Source of the DNA: Ziziphus jujuba
Lineage: Eukaryota; Streptophyta; Magnoliopsida; Rosales; Rhamnaceae
NCBI RefSeq assembly: GCF_031755915.1
Contig: NC_083385.1
Coordinates: forward strand, 18,373,001-18,437,000
Direction of reading: 5' to 3'
DNA: 64,000 nt
Shown here: positions 63,169-64,000 of the stretch, in pieces
Numbering within the stretch: position 1 is the first letter of the stretch
How the letters are laid out: every line of letters begins with the position of its first letter
Notes under the pieces: model-generated
Databases searched by the model: none
The model's input: only the letters and a program-made list of their open reading frames with translations
What the model was told of the DNA's origin: nothing
Program-made: the position numbers and the translations under genes

Positions 63169-63192
63169 AGAGAGAGAGAGAGAGAGAGAGAG
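63169..63192. repeat. (AG)12 microsatellite upstream of CSI1
   Basis: An uninterrupted AG run; on the gene strand it is a CT run, as often found near plant transcription starts. Confidence 0.95.
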
Positions 63193-63282
63193 TGAAAGTG
63201 AATGCCAATAGTAGAGAGTAGAGACACACCGTCAAAGCCGACTAGGACCACCGACAATAGTATGTTCCCTTGGCTTCCAGTC

Positions 63283-63304
63283 TCGGCTCGGCTCGGCTCG
63301 GCTT
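63283..63304. repeat. (CGGCT)4 minisatellite upstream of CSI1
   Basis: Four CGGCT units in a row, in an otherwise AT-rich region. Confidence 0.9.
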
Positions 63305-64000
63305 GTCTTTTGGTCTTGCTCGGTTTTACCCTCTCCTTATGTCCTAAATTAAAATAAAAAATAAAAAATTTCAGTTTCTATTTTCCATAAATAAAAAATT
63401 AATTATTTAAATTTCGCACCGTAAGTGAAAATTCTCAACTACTTTTAAAATTACTTCTTATCAAATAATTTGCTCGCAATTTGGCGATTGTTACCGTTAT
63501 AAAGTATTTTTAAAATAATATCTTACTATCAAAATAAACGGACAAAAAAAATTACAAAAACAAAAATTGTTTTTTTTTTCCCCCCATTTGGGGTGATCTT
63601 TTGTCATGACAAGAAAAGTGAAGATGAAATGATTTTTTAAAACAAAGATTGACATTGTAGGCAAAATTTTGTTATAACTTTTTATAAATTTATCGACTTT
63701 GTAGATTTATTCATGTATTTTTAAAAATTACAGAGATACCTCTTAATATTTCGATTTTGTTGGAATCTCAATTTTTGTTTCATGTTTTTTTTTTCTTTTA
63801 AATGTTACACTAGTAAATCATCACATTTTTGTGTAAATACAATTAATTAAATCTTGGTGAAGGTGGGATGATTATTAAGGTAGAGATTAATAAAATGGGA
63901 AAATTGTAATAATGCCTCAAGCACCCATTTAAAATAAGAGATAAAATGAGCAAAAAATAACTTCAATGATTGAGTATTTTTATCTGTATTATAAAAATAT

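Larger units (their letters stand above)
62165..64000. other. CSI1 leader and promoter region; no other gene seen
   Basis: On the minus strand this should hold the CSI1 5' UTR, probably with a leader intron, and its promoter. GA and CGGCT repeats near 63,169-63,304 suit a leader or core promoter. The last 650 bases are AT-rich. A coding first exon giving an ATG was not found by eye. Confidence 0.5.

Noticed and set aside
1..64000. CRISPR arrays, operons, ribosome binding sites
   Set aside because: The window is plant nuclear DNA. The direct repeats seen are microsatellites, tandem duplications or transposon repeats.

Overview
The window is nuclear DNA of a flowering plant, most likely a eudicot. 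It is very AT-rich, genes carry many short GT-AG introns, and the proteins are plant-specific: MIKC*-type MADS factors, a chloroplast-lumen FKBP, an isoprenylated heavy-metal protein (HIPP), a GPI-type aspartic protease and CELLULOSE SYNTHASE INTERACTIVE 1. The species cannot be fixed from the sequence alone.

Layout. 1-3,260: gene-free, with dispersed repeat fragments. 3,261-6,223 (+): 3' part of a MIKC* MADS-box gene without its DNA-binding domain and with a frameshifting splice junction. 4,520-22,455: a tandem segmental duplication. Block 1 (4,520-7,860) and block 2 (7,857-22,455) each carry MADS exons, an initiator tRNA-Met gene and a decayed tRNA. In block 2 the MADS exons are clearly dead. 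Block 2 also underwent an ~845-bp local tandem duplication, and a 9,651-bp hAT transposon (10,611-20,261) then inserted into its first copy with an exact 8-bp target duplication. The hAT transposase has three in-frame stops, and the element itself holds a 2,989-bp solo LTR (17,161-20,149) with an exact 5-bp target duplication. The order of events can therefore be read directly.

22,586-25,557 (-): an intact 11-exon AGL66/AGL104-like MADS gene (335 aa). 26,993-30,190 (+): a five-exon chloroplast-lumenal FKBP, FKBP16-1-like (224 aa). 31,789-32,359 (-): a two-exon HIPP (151 aa). 32,360-43,446: 11 kb without a convincing gene. 43,447-47,467 (-): a ten-exon aspartic protease (545 aa) with signal peptide and GPI-type tail. 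47,468-51,968: gene-free. 51,969-62,164 (-): CSI1, seven visible coding exons, about 2,149 aa, with CTG where relatives have the start ATG.

The genes are unrelated in function, as is usual in plant chromosomes: pollen transcription factor, thylakoid immunophilin, metal-binding protein, secreted/GPI protease, and cellulose-synthase to microtubule linker. I see no new biological system. The most informative items are the duplication and transposon history, the paired initiator tRNAs, and the CSI1 start codon.
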